Shown: positions 8,533 through 17,986 of the stretch, in pieces
Numbering within the stretch: position 1 is the first letter of the stretch
Layout of the letters: every line of letters begins with the position of its first letter
Origin: Eikenella longinqua
Lineage (GTDB): Bacteria > Pseudomonadota > Gammaproteobacteria > Burkholderiales > Neisseriaceae
NCBI RefSeq assembly: GCF_001648355.1
Contig: NZ_LXSL01000028.1
Location: 268,778-332,777 of the forward strand
Direction of reading: 5' to 3'
Length of the DNA: 64,000 nt
Position numbers and translations under genes: made by a program
Notes under the pieces: model-generated
Told to the model about the DNA's origin: nothing
Databases searched by the model: none
What the model saw: the letters and a program-made list of their open reading frames with translations, nothing else

Positions 8533-8569
8533 CCCCGCGCCGCCCGCCGCACAATCAGGAAAGCCAAAT

Positions 8570-9019
8570 ATGAAACCCAACAAAACCGCCCGCCGCCGCG
8601 CGCGCGAATTTGCCGTACAAGCGCTCTACCAAGCCGCGCTCAACGACCTGCCCGCCGCCGAAATCGCCAAAAACATCCGTGAAAACGAACACTTCGCCAA
8701 AGCCGACAACGAGCTCTTCACCGCCGTATTCTTCGGCGTGCAGGCCAAACGCAGCGAGCTGATGCAAATCATCCGCCCCCTGCTCGACCGCGACGAAAAA
8801 GACCTCAGCCCCATCGAACGCGCCGTGCTGCTGGCCGCCGCCTTCGAGCTGCGCGACATGCCCGAAACGCCCTACCCCGTGATCATCAACGAAGCCATCG
8901 AAGTTACCAAAACCTTCGGCGGTATCGACGGCCACAAATTTGTAAACGGCATCCTCGACAAACTTGCCGCCGAGCTGCGTCCCCACGACCCCAAGCGCAG
9001 CCATAGCGAATCAACTTAA
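8570..9019 (+). CDS. nusB: Transcription antitermination factor NusB
   Basis: The protein has 149 residues. It binds boxA RNA with NusE (S10) in rRNA antitermination. It begins MKPNKTARRRAREFAVQALY, the arginine-rich RNA-binding helix of the family, and contains ELRDMPETPYPVIINEAIEVTKTFGG and the conserved GHKFVNGILDKLA. The start at 8570 is chosen because AGGAAAG lies upstream and the family begins here. The last five codons and the TAA lie inside a Correia-like element, so the native C-terminus appears to have been replaced. Confidence 0.96.
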   Translation: MKPNKTARRRAREFAVQALYQAALNDLPAAEIAKNIRENEHFAKADNELFTAVFFGVQAKRSELMQIIRPLLDRDEKDLSPIERAVLLAAAFELRDMPETPYPVIINEAIEVTKTFGGIDGHKFVNGILDKLAAELRPHDPKRSHSEST

Positions 9020-9109
9020 CTTTCGCTACAGCGTTAGCTCGCCTTGCCGTACTGCTCCGTACTGTCTGCGGCTCGCTGCCTGGTATCGAAAGCCAATTTG
9101 ATCCGCTAT
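9003..9109 (-). repeat. Correia-like miniature element, copy 2, overlapping nusB end
   Basis: This 107 bp copy lies in the opposite orientation to copy 1. Its ends are ATAGCGAATCAA and TTTGATCCGCTAT. Its first 17 bases encode the last residues (S-E-S-T region) and stop codon of nusB. The rest is non-coding, and the transcript would form a long hairpin. Confidence 0.85.
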
Positions 9110-9423
9110 CAAGCATCCCACCATTACAACAGGCTATCTGAAAATTGCCAACCGATTTTCAGGTAGCCTGTTTCGCTGTCATCCCTCCCTTGTTAAAAGC
9201 CGTCCACACTTTTCAAGGCTACCTGAAAAAGAAACTGCATCCCCGCCCCAATTCAAATCTTAACGAAGCCCGCCGGCCCGCCTGTTTTTCAGGTAGCCTG
9301 CCCGCCCGGGCCCACTCCCGCCCCGCCGCTGTTTCATTCCAGCCGCACCCCCGCCCGAGTGCAAGTAAAAAACCGCAAAACGGCAGGCAGCCCCCGCAGC
9401 CTATCCATTAAAATAGCGCATCT
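9110..9423. other. Non-coding stretch with three exact DUS and one variant
   Basis: A variant AGGCTATCTGAA (9131-9142) faces a perfect DUS (9158-9169), making a likely nusB terminator. Further single copies lie at 9216-9227 and 9288-9299. TAAAAT at 9409-9414 could be a -10 box for the M23 peptidase gene. No coding potential is seen. Confidence 0.6.
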
Positions 9424-9468
9424 TTGATAAGCCCCGCCGGCGCCCCGCGCCGCCCGTTTTTGCAACAC

Positions 9469-10779
9469 ATGCCCGCCTTATTTGTCCGATTCCTCCGCCT
9501 GCCGCGCCGCATCCGCCTGGCCGCTTATGCCGCAGCCGCCCTGCTCGGCGTTTTCGTGCTGCTTGCCGCCATCGCCGGCAGTGCGAAAACCGACGAACCT
9601 ATGCAAAGCGCGCCCGTTACCGAAACGCTACCCGCCGTGCAGGCCAAAGGCAGCCCCGCCGCCACCGGCTACTGGAGCGACGAAGTCGTCCAGCCCGGCG
9701 ACTCCCTGCGCGACGTGCTCCAGCGCTTCAGCCTCACCCCCGCCCAGCTGCAAAGCATCGCCCAAGCCGCCGCCCCCGAAGGCAAGCAGCCGCATCTGCA
9801 GCCCGACCAAATCGTCAGCATCCGCCGCGACGCCCAACACCAGCCCGTGCAGGTGCAGTTTTTCAACGACGACAACAACGGCGAAACCCAGCTCGTGGAT
9901 TTGGTGTATGCCAACCAGCAATGGCAGGCCAAAATGGACGACGTGAAAACCACCGTCATCCCCACGCTCAAATCCGTCATCATCCGCTCCAGCGGCACCA
10001 CCGCCGGCGCCATGTCGCGCGCCGAAATCCCCGCCGAAGTGCGCGATTCCCTGCGCGAGCTCTTCAGCAACCGGCTCGAACTCTACAAGCTCGACGCCGG
10101 CGACACCGTGCGCATCTTCTACAACGTCAACTACTTCCACGGCCAGCAGATTTCCATGGGCGACATCCTCGCCGTGGAAATCACCCATCAAGGCAAGCTC
10201 TACCGCGCCTACTACTTCGGCGAAGACGGCAACGGCCGCTACTACGACGAACACGGCCAGCCGCTGAAAAAAGGCTTCGAAACCCAGCCCGTGCCCGGCA
10301 GCCGCATCAGCTCCCCCTTCGGCATCCGCGTCCACCCCGTGCTGGGCTACCTGCGCATGCACACCGGCATCGACTACGCCGCCCCCACCGGCACGCCCAT
10401 CCACGCTCCCTCCGACGGCGTGGTCGAATTCCGCGGCCCCAAAGGCGGCTACGGCAACACCGTCATCCTCCGCCACAGCGACAGCATGCAAACCCTCTAC
10501 GGCCACATGAGCGCCTTCTCCGCCAACGCCGCCCCCGGCCAGCGCGTGCGCGCCGGCGACGTGATCGGCTTTATCGGCAGCACCGGCCGCAGCACCGGCC
10601 CGCACCTGCACTACGAAGTGCGCCTCAACGGCGTGCCGGTGAACCCCGCCGGCGTCGCCCTGCCCGCCAAACGCCTCACCACCGCCGAGCTGGCCGAATT
10701 CCGCCGCCAGCAGCAAGCCGTAGAACAAAAACTCGCCCAACTGCGCGGCATCGGCAAAACCGTTGCCCAGCTGGATTAA
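9469..10779 (+). CDS. M23-family peptidoglycan endopeptidase, membrane-anchored
   Basis: The protein has about 436 residues from ATG 9469; a TTG start at 9424 would add 15, and neither has a clear ribosome binding site. Residues about 13-36 form a membrane anchor. A LysM/OapA-like region (VVQPGDSLRDVLQRFSLTP) follows near 70-90. The C-terminal M23 domain has the zinc ligands: HTGIDYAAPTGTP (His near 298, Asp near 302) and HLHYEV near 379-384. Family members are zinc endopeptidases cutting peptidoglycan cross-links in the periplasm. Size and layout resemble the neisserial M23 peptidase of the NMB0315/NG1686 type. Confidence 0.9.
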   Translation: MPALFVRFLRLPRRIRLAAYAAAALLGVFVLLAAIAGSAKTDEPMQSAPVTETLPAVQAKGSPAATGYWSDEVVQPGDSLRDVLQRFSLTPAQLQSIAQAAAPEGKQPHLQPDQIVSIRRDAQHQPVQVQFFNDDNNGETQLVDLVYANQQWQAKMDDVKTTVIPTLKSVIIRSSGTTAGAMSRAEIPAEVRDSLRELFSNRLELYKLDAGDTVRIFYNVNYFHGQQISMGDILAVEITHQGKLYRAYYFGEDGNGRYYDEHGQPLKKGFETQPVPGSRISSPFGIRVHPVLGYLRMHTGIDYAAPTGTPIHAPSDGVVEFRGPKGGYGNTVILRHSDSMQTLYGHMSAFSANAAPGQRVRAGDVIGFIGSTGRSTGPHLHYEVRLNGVPVNPAGVALPAKRLTTAELAEFRRQQQAVEQKLAQLRGIGKTVAQLD

Positions 10780-10889
10780 CAGCGGCAGCCGGGCTCGCCG
10801 CCGCAGCCGGCTGCACGGTTGCAAGCGGCTTAATAAAAACACACACCACACCGGAAGCATTTAGATTAGAATAGCAACAGCAAACCAAA

Positions 10890-10928
10890 AGGCTACCTGA
10901 AACAGCCGCAGCATTTTTCAGGTAGCCG
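10890..10928 (+). terminator. DUS hairpin between M23 gene and htpX
   Basis: AGGCTACCTGAA at 10890-10901 faces TTCAGGTAGCCG at 10917-10928, an 11 bp stem. It lies only about 30 bases before the htpX start, so it could also affect htpX translation if it is within that transcript. Confidence 0.55.
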
Positions 10929-10959
10929 CCAAACCACCCACCACCCGACCAGGATCATC

Positions 10960-11814
10960 GTGAAGCGCATATTCCTTTTCCTCGTTACCAATATGGCCGT
11001 CTTGCTGGCCGTCCGCCTCCTGCTCGGGCTGTTTGGCGCCAACCCGCAAGACCTCTCCGGCCTGCTCATCCTCTCCGCCGTGGCCGGTTTTGCCGGCTCG
11101 CTGATTTCGCTGCTCATGTCGAAAAGCACCGCCAAGCACGCCGTGGGCGCGCACGTTATCCGCGAGCCGCGCAACGAAACCGAACACTGGCTGCTCAACG
11201 TGGTGCAGGCGCAGGCGCGGCAGTGGAACCTGCAAACGCCCGAAGTGGCCATTTACGAAGCGCCCGAGCCCAACGCCTTCGCCACCGGCGCCAGCCGCAA
11301 TAATTCCCTGGTAGCCGTGAGCACCGGCCTGCTGCGCAGCATGACCCGCGACGAAGTGGAAGCCGTGCTGGCGCACGAAATGGCGCACGTGGGCAACGGC
11401 GATATGGTTACGCTCACGCTGATTCAGGGCGTGGTGAACACCTTCGTGCTGTTTTTCTCGCGCCTGATTGCCGGCGTGGTGGCCTCTTCGCTGCGGCAAA
11501 ACCAAAACAGCAGCGGCGGCCAGGGCGTGTATTTGCTGGTGAGCATGGTGTTTCAGGTAATCTTCGGCTGGATTGCCGGCATCATCGTGATGTGGTTCAG
11601 CCGCCAGCGCGAATACCGCGCCGACGCCGGCGCCGCCAAGCTGGTGGGCGCGCCGAAAATGATTGCCGCGCTGCAACGGCTCAAAGGCAGCACCGGCGGC
11701 CTGCCGCAAGACATGAGCGCCATGGGCATCAACGACAACACCCTGCGCTCCCTGTTCAGCACCCACCCCACGCTCGACGACCGCATCGCCCGCCTGCAAC
11801 GGCTGCCCTACTAG
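10960..11814 (+). CDS. htpX: Protease HtpX homologue
   Basis: The protein has 284 residues, starting at GTG (AGGA upstream). It is an inner-membrane zinc metalloprotease that degrades misfolded membrane proteins. Two N-terminal membrane segments (residues about 4-24 and 32-52) are followed by the catalytic [10 protein letters not shown] motif near residue 140, a second pair of membrane segments (about 150-215) and the conserved [12 protein letters not shown] third zinc ligand. It ends with [13 protein letters not shown]. It matches the family throughout. Confidence 0.96.
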   Translation: MKRIFLFLVTNMAVLLAVRLLLGLFGANPQDLSGLLILSAVAGFAGSLISLLMSKSTAKHAVGAHVIREPRNETEHWLLNVVQAQARQWNLQTPEVAIYEAPEPNAFATGASRNNSLVAVSTGLLRSMTRDEVEAVLAHEMAHVGNGDMVTLTLIQGVVNTFVLFFSRLIAGVVASSLRQNQNSSGGQGVYLLVSMVFQVIFGWIAGIIVMWFSRQREYRADAGAAKLVGAPKMIAALQRLKGSTGGLPQDMSAMGINDNTLRSLFSTHPTLDDRIARLQRLPY

Positions 11815-11864
11815 CTTCGCCCAAACAATAAAAGTCTACCTGAAAACCATGCCGGCCGTATCCG

Positions 11865-12059
11865 CTATTTCCCAAACAGCGCCGCCACCATCTCGGCCTG
11901 TTCTTCGGTAAACGCGGGCTCGCCGAGGCGGGCGGCCACGGTGAATTCGTTGGCGAACTGCCGCTGCTCGGATACGGCCTGCCATTCTTTGAGTTTGGCG
12001 GTTTTGCCCTGTTTGATTTTGGCGGCGGCTTGCAGGGCGGCTTGTTTGCTTGCTGGCAT
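11865..12059 (-). CDS. Small hypothetical protein
   Basis: The protein has 64 residues, rich in Ala, Lys, Gln and Glu and predicted to be largely helical and soluble (SKQAALQAAAKIKQGKTAKL; EEQAEMVAALFGK). It lies between htpX (convergent) and purC (same strand, 78 bases downstream of purC). No ribosome binding site is obvious and I do not recognise a family. Codon use resembles the neighbours, so it may be a real gene. Confidence 0.5.
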   Translation of the reverse strand: MPASKQAALQAAAKIKQGKTAKLKEWQAVSEQRQFANEFTVAARLGEPAFTEEQAEMVAALFGK

Positions 12060-12102
12060 GATGTAAACGTTTGGTTTGGTGGTGGAATAAATTTCAGGTA
12101 GC

Positions 12103-12129
12103 CTCAGCTGCTATTTGGGGCTACCTGAA
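12103..12129 (-). terminator. DUS hairpin after purC
   Basis: A perfect DUS (12103-12114) faces GGGCTACCTGAA (12118-12129), forming a short-loop stem directly downstream of the purC stop. Confidence 0.6.
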
Positions 12130-12137
12130 AATTTCGG

Positions 12138-12998
<861 letters not shown>

Positions 12999-13147
12999 GA
13001 TGGGTTGGCGGGTGGGTGGTGGGAAAACCGATATTTTAGTCCAATTGCCGCGCGGAAAGAATGGCGGGGAGGCAAAAAGGTTGCCGAAGTGCATTTTATG
13101 CTTGAGAATGCAGCCCGCATCGGCAGGCCGGCTGAGCGTGTGCAGTT

Positions 13148-13159
13148 TTCAGGTAGCCT
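13148..13159 (-). repeat. Single DUS upstream of the FKBP gene
   Basis: A perfect uptake sequence lies in the spacer between the divergent purC and FKBP genes, 28 bases before the FKBP start. Confidence 0.9.
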
Positions 13160-13187
13160 GCCCTCCCCCACCTTACAAGGAAAAGCC

Positions 13188-13517
13188 ATGAGCAATCTGA
13201 TTATCGAAGACATCGAAACCGGCAGCGGCAAAGCCGCCGAAAAAGGCAAACGCATCACCGTGCACTACAGCGGCTACCTCGCCGACGGCAGCAAGTTCGA
13301 CTCCAGCCTCGACCGCGGCCAGCCGCTCACCATCATCTTGGGCGTGGGCCAGGTTATCCGCGGCTGGGACGAAGGCTTCGGCGGCATGCGCGAAGGCGGC
13401 AAACGCAAGCTCACCATCCCGCCGGAAATGGGCTACGGCACACGCGGCGCCGGCGGCGTGATTCCGCCCAACGCCACGCTGGTGTTTGATGTGGAATTGC
13501 TGAAAGTGCACGATTAA
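13188..13517 (+). CDS. FKBP-type peptidyl-prolyl isomerase
   Basis: The protein has 109 residues, a single FKBP domain with no signal peptide, so it is cytoplasmic. It catalyses cis-trans isomerisation of prolyl bonds. Active-site features are [51 protein letters not shown] and [15 protein letters not shown]. The start at 13188 is preceded by AAGGA and matches the family. The longer open frame upstream crosses a DUS and is not used. Confidence 0.95.
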   Translation: MSNLIIEDIETGSGKAAEKGKRITVHYSGYLADGSKFDSSLDRGQPLTIILGVGQVIRGWDEGFGGMREGGKRKLTIPPEMGYGTRGAGGVIPPNATLVFDVELLKVHD

Positions 13518-13541
13518 GCGGCTTCTTTCCGCACAACAAAA

Positions 13542-13581
13542 AGGCTACCTGAAAACCGTTATCTAGGTTTTCAGGTAGCCT
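13542..13581 (+). terminator. Inverted DUS pair after the FKBP gene
   Basis: Perfect copies at 13542-13553 and 13570-13581 form a 12 bp stem extended by AA/TT, followed by TTT. Confidence 0.7.
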
Positions 13582-13599
13582 TTACCTTTTCTTTGCCGA

Positions 13600-13706
13600 T
13601 ATAGCGAACCAACTTAACTTTCGCTACGGCGCTAGCTCGCCTTGTCATACTCCTGTACTACCTGCGGCTCGCTGCCTTGTATCGAAAGCCAATTTGATTC
13701 GCTATA
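13600..13706 (-). repeat. Correia-like miniature element, copy 3
   Basis: This 107 bp element has the same orientation as copy 2. Its ends are TATAGCGAACCAA and TTTGATTCGCTATA. The core GCTAGCTCGCCTTG and ACCTGCGGCTCGCTGCC matches the other copies in reverse. It lies between two DUS hairpins, in the tail of mdh. Confidence 0.85.
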
Positions 13707-13710
13707 GATT

Positions 13711-13746
13711 TTCAGGTAGCCCCTTACACATAAAAGGCTACCTGAA
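13711..13746 (-). terminator. DUS hairpin after mdh
   Basis: TTCAGGTAGCCC (13711-13722) faces a perfect DUS (13735-13746), forming a stem downstream of the minus-strand mdh gene. Confidence 0.55.
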
Positions 13747-13795
13747 AACGATGTTTGAGCGCAGCCCAAGCTGAGTTTCTGCGAAGCTAAAAATA
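13735..13795 (+). repeat. 61 bp DUS-linked repeat, left copy beside mdh
   Basis: The repeat starts with a DUS, then AACGATGTTTGAGCGCAGCC, then CAAGCTGAGTTTCTGCGAAG and CTAAAAATA. It is identical over all 61 bases to the reverse complement of 14871-14931 on the far side of mdh. It contains no coding sequence. Confidence 0.92.
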
Positions 13796-13827
13796 CAGCG
13801 CGACAAATTTTCTGCACCGCCGAAGCG

Positions 13828-14823
13828 TTACAGCAAATGCGCCACCGCCGCGCGTTCGTCTTCCAGCTCCTTGAGCGTGATGCCGATGCGCTCGCGGCTG
13901 AAATCGTCGATCGGCAAATCTTTGATCACGCGGTATTCGCCGTTTTCGCACACCACGGGCAGACCGAACACCAGTCCTTCGAGAATGCCGTAAGCGCCGT
14001 CGGAAGGCACGCCCATGGTAACCCAGCGCCCCTTGCTACCGAGCACCCAGTCGCGGACATGCTCGATGGCGGCATTGGCGGCGGAAGCGGCGGAGGAAAG
14101 GCCGCGCGCTTCGATGATGGCCACGCCGCGCTTGGCCACGGTGGGCAGAAAGTGCTCAGCATACCATTGCGCGTCGTTGATGAGCTGCGGCACGCTTTGG
14201 CCGTTTATTGTGGCGAAGCGGTAGTCGGCATACATGGTGGGGCTGTGGTTGCCCCACACGCAAAGCTGCTCGATGTCGTTGAGTGAGCGGCCGGTTTTGA
14301 GGGCGATTTGGTTGAGCGCGCGGTTGTGGTCGAGGCGCAGCATGGCGGTGAAGTTGCGCGCGGGCAGGTCGGGCGCGGACTTCATGGCGATGTAGGCGTT
14401 GGTGTTGGCGGGGTTGCCCACCACCAGCACTTTCACGTCGCGGCTGGCCACTTTGTTCAGCGCGGCGCCTTGGGCGGTGAAGATGTTGGCGTTGGCGTGC
14501 AAAAGGTCGGCGCGCTCCATGCCTTTGCTGCGCGGACGGGCGCCGACGAGGATGGCGATTTGCGCGTCTTGGAAGGCAGTTTCGGGGTTGTCGGTGGCAA
14601 ACACGTCGGCCAAGAGCGGGAAGGCGCAGTCGTGCAGCTCCATAATCACGCCGCGCACGGCCTGCTGCGCCTGCGGCAAATCGAGCAGCTGTAAAATCAC
14701 GGGCTGGTCGGCGCCGAGCATGTCGCCGGAGGCGATGCGGAACAGCAGGGAATAGGCAATCTGGCCGGCGGCGCCGGTAACGGCCACGCGGATGGGGGCT
14801 TTTTGTGTGCTGGAAGTGATCAT
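13828..14823 (-). CDS. mdh: Malate dehydrogenase (NAD)
   Basis: The protein has 331 residues. It oxidises malate to oxaloacetate in the TCA cycle. The N-terminal Rossmann motif is [17 protein letters not shown] (about 13-29); [15 protein letters not shown] is the mobile loop with substrate arginines (about 93-107); [13 protein letters not shown] and NHSPTMYAD (active-site histidine) follow. It belongs to the type 2 malate dehydrogenases common in Betaproteobacteria. The gene is enclosed by two perfect 61 bp inverted repeats ending with DUS. No Shine-Dalgarno sequence is obvious at the start. Confidence 0.96.
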   Translation of the reverse strand: MITSSTQKAPIRVAVTGAAGQIAYSLLFRIASGDMLGADQPVILQLLDLPQAQQAVRGVIMELHDCAFPLLADVFATDNPETAFQDAQIAILVGARPRSKGMERADLLHANANIFTAQGAALNKVASRDVKVLVVGNPANTNAYIAMKSAPDLPARNFTAMLRLDHNRALNQIALKTGRSLNDIEQLCVWGNHSPTMYADYRFATINGQSVPQLINDAQWYAEHFLPTVAKRGVAIIEARGLSSAASAANAAIEHVRDWVLGSKGRWVTMGVPSDGAYGILEGLVFGLPVVCENGEYRVIKDLPIDDFSRERIGITLKELEDERAAVAHLL

Positions 14824-14870
14824 GGCGGGATATGTTTGATAGCGGCGCGGGCGGGCTGAAGGCTCCGTGC

Positions 14871-14931
14871 TATTTTTAGCTTCGCAGAAACTCAGCTTGG
14901 GCTGCGCTCAAACATCGTTTTCAGGTAGCCT
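14871..14931 (-). repeat. 61 bp DUS-linked repeat, right copy beside mdh
   Basis: This is a perfect inverted copy of 13735-13795, ending in the DUS at 14920-14931. Together the two copies bracket mdh with about 1.08 kb between them. Confidence 0.92.
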
Positions 14932-15128
14932 GTTGCCTGCGCGGCGGTTTGGGATAACAAAAGTTTAAAGGGGCGAATGATACCGCAAAGCCGCCCGGCT
15001 GAGGCGATTTTTGTTATTTTTTATTAAGGGGTGCGGCTCCGGCTATCGGGCAAGCCGGCCTGTGTGGCATAACTGGCAAGCCGTTGCGGCAAACGCACAA
15101 GTTCCGGCCGGCATTGTTCAATGTTAAG
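14932..15128. other. Non-coding stretch upstream of the sdh promoter
   Basis: No ORF of note is present. It holds an AT-rich patch (TTTTTGTTATTTTTTATTAA region near 15007-15027), which could serve as an upstream promoter element or as the mdh control region for the opposite strand. Confidence 0.4.
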
Positions 15129-15157
15129 TTGATTTAAATCAAGAGCTGCTATATTAT
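15129..15157 (+). promoter_or_regulatory. Predicted sdh promoter with overlapping FNR-type box
   Basis: TTGATT (15129-15134) and TATTAT (15152-15157) are 17 bases apart, a good sigma-70 layout. The perfect palindrome TTGATTTAAATCAA (15129-15142) covers the -35 box and matches the FNR consensus TTGAT-N4-ATCAA. Binding there would be expected to block the promoter, so repression of sdh when oxygen is low is the simplest reading. Confidence 0.65.
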
Positions 15158-15340
15158 CCGCACATCTGCAATCCGCGCGCCGTCTAGGGCAAAACATGGC
15201 GCCACGGTTGCCGATTCCGCCGGCTTTTCGGTTGCCGGCGTCAGGCTACCTGAAACCGCTCGTCGGCAGGCAGCCCTTCGACTATGGATGCCGGTTTCGC
15301 GCCGGCTTTGGGATATTGCCAACTCTGAGGAAGTTTCGCC

Positions 15341-15718
15341 ATGCGGACGACTAACAGACCGATATTCCTGGATATTCTCAGCATCCGGCTGCCGATTCCG
15401 GGGATTGTTTCCATTCTGCACCGCATCAGCGGCGTGCTGCTGTTTATCAGCCTGCCGCTTTTGCTGTGGCTCTTCTCCGGCACGCTGAACCGTGCCGACG
15501 CCTTTGAAAGCTACCGCGCCTTCGTGGCGCACCCGCTGGTGAAACTCGGCCTGCTCGGGCTGCTGTGGGCCTATCTGCACCACTTCTTTGCCGGCATCCG
15601 CTTCCTGCTTTTGGATATGCACAAAGGCCTGGAGCTCAACACCGCCCGCGCCACGGCCAAAACCGTAATGGCGCTGGCTCTGCTTTGCACCGCTGTTTTG
15701 GGAGTATGGCTATGGTAG
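15341..15718 (+). CDS. sdhC: Succinate dehydrogenase cytochrome b556 subunit
   Basis: The protein has 125 residues with three membrane helices (about 30-50, 65-85, 105-124). It is part of the haem b and quinone-binding anchor of complex II. Characteristic motifs are RPIFLDILSIRLPIPGIVSILHRISG, with the conserved SxxHR, and HHFFAGIRFLLLD, with the haem-ligand histidine. GAGGAAG precedes the start. It is the first gene of sdhCDAB; its end overlaps sdhD by seven bases. Confidence 0.95.
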   Translation: MRTTNRPIFLDILSIRLPIPGIVSILHRISGVLLFISLPLLLWLFSGTLNRADAFESYRAFVAHPLVKLGLLGLLWAYLHHFFAGIRFLLLDMHKGLELNTARATAKTVMALALLCTAVLGVWLW

Positions 15719-16053
15719 ACCGCAAACTCACCGGCGCGCACTACGGCCTGCGCGATTGGATCATGCAGCGCACCACCGCCGTGGTGATGCTGGTTTACAC
15801 TCTGGCGCTGGTTGCCTTCCTGCTCGCGCTGCCGGGCGATTATGCCGCGTGGCAGGCGTTTTTCGGGCAAATTTGGGTGAAAGTGTTTACCCAAGTGAGC
15901 CTTATCGCACTGTTTCTGCATGCTTGGGTAGGCATCCGCGATTTGTGGATGGACTACATCAAGCCTTTCGGCCTGCGCCTGTTTCTTCAGGTAGCCACCA
16001 TCGTATGGCTCGCCGGCTGCACGGTTTATTCGGTTAATGTAATTTGGGGTTGA
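15712..16053 (+). CDS. sdhD: Succinate dehydrogenase membrane anchor subunit
   Basis: The protein has 113 residues with three membrane helices. It starts [20 protein letters not shown] and contains [16 protein letters not shown] with the haem/quinone-site histidine and aspartate. With SdhC it anchors SdhAB and reduces ubiquinone. The start at 15712 overlaps the sdhC end and has GGGAG upstream, implying translational coupling. The ORF extends further upstream only in a frame that shadows sdhC. Confidence 0.94.
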   Translation: MVDRKLTGAHYGLRDWIMQRTTAVVMLVYTLALVAFLLALPGDYAAWQAFFGQIWVKVFTQVSLIALFLHAWVGIRDLWMDYIKPFGLRLFLQVATIVWLAGCTVYSVNVIWG

Positions 16054-16058
16054 ACGAG

Positions 16059-17843
16059 ATGACTTATCCTGTCCGAAAATTCGATGCCGTCATCGTGGGC
16101 GGCGGCGGTGCCGGCCTGCGCGCGGCGCTGCAACTTTCCAAAGCCGGCCTCAACACCGCCGTGCTCTCCAAAGTGTTCCCCACCCGCTCGCACACCGTGG
16201 CCGCGCAGGGAGGCATTTCCGCCTCGCTGGGCAACGTGCAGGAAGACCGCTGGGACTGGCACATGTACGACACCGTGAAAGGTTCCGACTGGCTCGGCGA
16301 CCAAGACGCCATCGAATTTATGTGCCGCCGCGCGCCCGAAGCCGTGATTGAGCTGGAACACATGGGCATGCCGTTCGACCGTGTGGAAAGCGGCAAAATC
16401 TACCAGCGCCCCTTCGGCGGCCACACCCGCCTGAGCGATCCCGACGATCCGAACAGCGCCCGCATTGCGGTGGAGCGCGCCTGCGCCGTGGCCGACCGCA
16501 CCGGGCATGCCATGCTGCACACGCTCTACCAGCAAAACGTGCGCGCCAACACCCAATTCTTCGTGGAATGGACCGCGCTCGACCTCATCCGTAACGAGCA
16601 AGGCGACGCCGTGGGCATCACCGCCATGGAAATGGAAAGCGGCGACGTGTATATCTTCCACGCCAAAGCCATCCTGTTTGCCACCGGCGGCGGCGGGCGC
16701 ATCTACGCCTCCTCCACCAACGCCTTCATGAACACCGGCGACGGCTTGGGCATCTGTGCCCGCGCCGGCATCCCGCTGGAAGACATGGAATTTTGGCAGT
16801 TCCACCCCACCGGCGTGGCCGGTGCCGGCGTGCTGATCACCGAAGGCGTGCGCGGCGAAGGCGGCATCCTGCTCAATGCCGACGGCGAACGCTTCATGGA
16901 GCGCTACGCCCCCACAGTGAAAGACCTCGCCTCGCGCGACGTGGTTTCCCGCGCCATGTCGCTGGAAATCTTAGAAGGGCGCGGCTGCGGCAAAAACAAA
17001 GACCACGTGCTGCTGAAAATCGACCACATCGGCGCGGAAAAAATCATGTCCAAGCTGCCCGGCATCCGCGAAATTTCCATCAATTTCGCCGGTGTCGACC
17101 CGATTAAAGACCCGATTCCTGTGGTGCCCACCGTGCACTACATGATGGGCGGCATTCCCACCAACTATCTGGGCGAAGTGGTGGTGCCACAAAACGGCAA
17201 CCCCGAAGCCCCCGTGCCCGGCCTGTATGCCGCCGGCGAATGCGCCTGCGCCTCGGTGCACGGCGCCAACCGCTTGGGCACCAATTCCCTGCTCGATTTG
17301 GTGGTGTTCGGCAAATCCGCCGGCGACAGCATGATCGAGTTCATCAGGCAGCACCCTGAAATCAAGCCGCTGCCCGAAAACGCCGGCGCCTTCACCGAAC
17401 AACGCCTGGCTCGCCTCAACGGCCAAACCGGCGGCGAAAACGTAGATGCCCTGCGCGGCGAATTGCAGCGCACCCTGCAGCGCCACGCCGGCGTATTCCG
17501 CACCGACGCCATCCTCAAAGAAGGCGTCGACAAAGTCCTCGCCCTGGCCGAGCGCGTGAAACGCACCGAAATCGGCGACAAGAGCCAAGTGTGGAACACC
17601 GCCCGCATCGAAGCGCTGGAGCTCGACAATCTGATGGAAGTGGCCAAAGCCACCATGATTGCCGCCGAAGCCCGCAAAGAATCGCGCGGCGCCCACGCCT
17701 CCGACGACCACCCCGATCGCGACGACGAAAACTGGATGAAGCACAGCCTGTTCTATTCCGCCAACAACAGCCTGGCCTACAAACCCGTGCACACCCAGCC
17801 GCTCACCGTGGACTACATCAAACCCGCCAAACGCGTTTACTAA
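16059..17843 (+). CDS. sdhA: Succinate dehydrogenase flavoprotein subunit
   Basis: The protein has 594 residues. It oxidises succinate to fumarate with covalently bound FAD. Motifs are [17 protein letters not shown] (FAD-binding, about 12-28), [15 protein letters not shown] (the histidine that carries FAD, near 45), [21 protein letters not shown] (substrate site), and [18 protein letters not shown] near 410. The ATG at 16059 matches the family; a TTG five codons earlier lies inside sdhD. It is followed, unusually for this operon, by 143 bases with a DUS hairpin before sdhB. Confidence 0.97.
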   Translation: MTYPVRKFDAVIVGGGGAGLRAALQLSKAGLNTAVLSKVFPTRSHTVAAQGGISASLGNVQEDRWDWHMYDTVKGSDWLGDQDAIEFMCRRAPEAVIELEHMGMPFDRVESGKIYQRPFGGHTRLSDPDDPNSARIAVERACAVADRTGHAMLHTLYQQNVRANTQFFVEWTALDLIRNEQGDAVGITAMEMESGDVYIFHAKAILFATGGGGRIYASSTNAFMNTGDGLGICARAGIPLEDMEFWQFHPTGVAGAGVLITEGVRGEGGILLNADGERFMERYAPTVKDLASRDVVSRAMSLEILEGRGCGKNKDHVLLKIDHIGAEKIMSKLPGIREISINFAGVDPIKDPIPVVPTVHYMMGGIPTNYLGEVVVPQNGNPEAPVPGLYAAGECACASVHGANRLGTNSLLDLVVFGKSAGDSMIEFIRQHPEIKPLPENAGAFTEQRLARLNGQTGGENVDALRGELQRTLQRHAGVFRTDAILKEGVDKVLALAERVKRTEIGDKSQVWNTARIEALELDNLMEVAKATMIAAEARKESRGAHASDDHPDRDDENWMKHSLFYSANNSLAYKPVHTQPLTVDYIKPAKRVY

Positions 17844-17895
17844 AAAGCACCAACGGCTGCCGGTTTCAGCTTTGCCGAAAACCACTCCCATATTT

Positions 17896-17931
17896 TTCAG
17901 GTAGCCTCTCCCCGAATAGAGGCTACCTGAA
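17896..17931 (+). terminator. Inverted DUS pair inside the sdh operon
   Basis: Perfect copies at 17896-17907 and 17920-17931 form a 12 bp stem followed by AAAATAAAAA rather than T's on the coding strand. It is more likely an mRNA-stabilising or partial attenuating hairpin between sdhA and sdhB than a full terminator. Confidence 0.5.
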
Positions 17932-17986
17932 AAATAAAAACACCAATCCAAGCCGCAGCCGCACCGAAGCAAAAGGAACACCCGCC

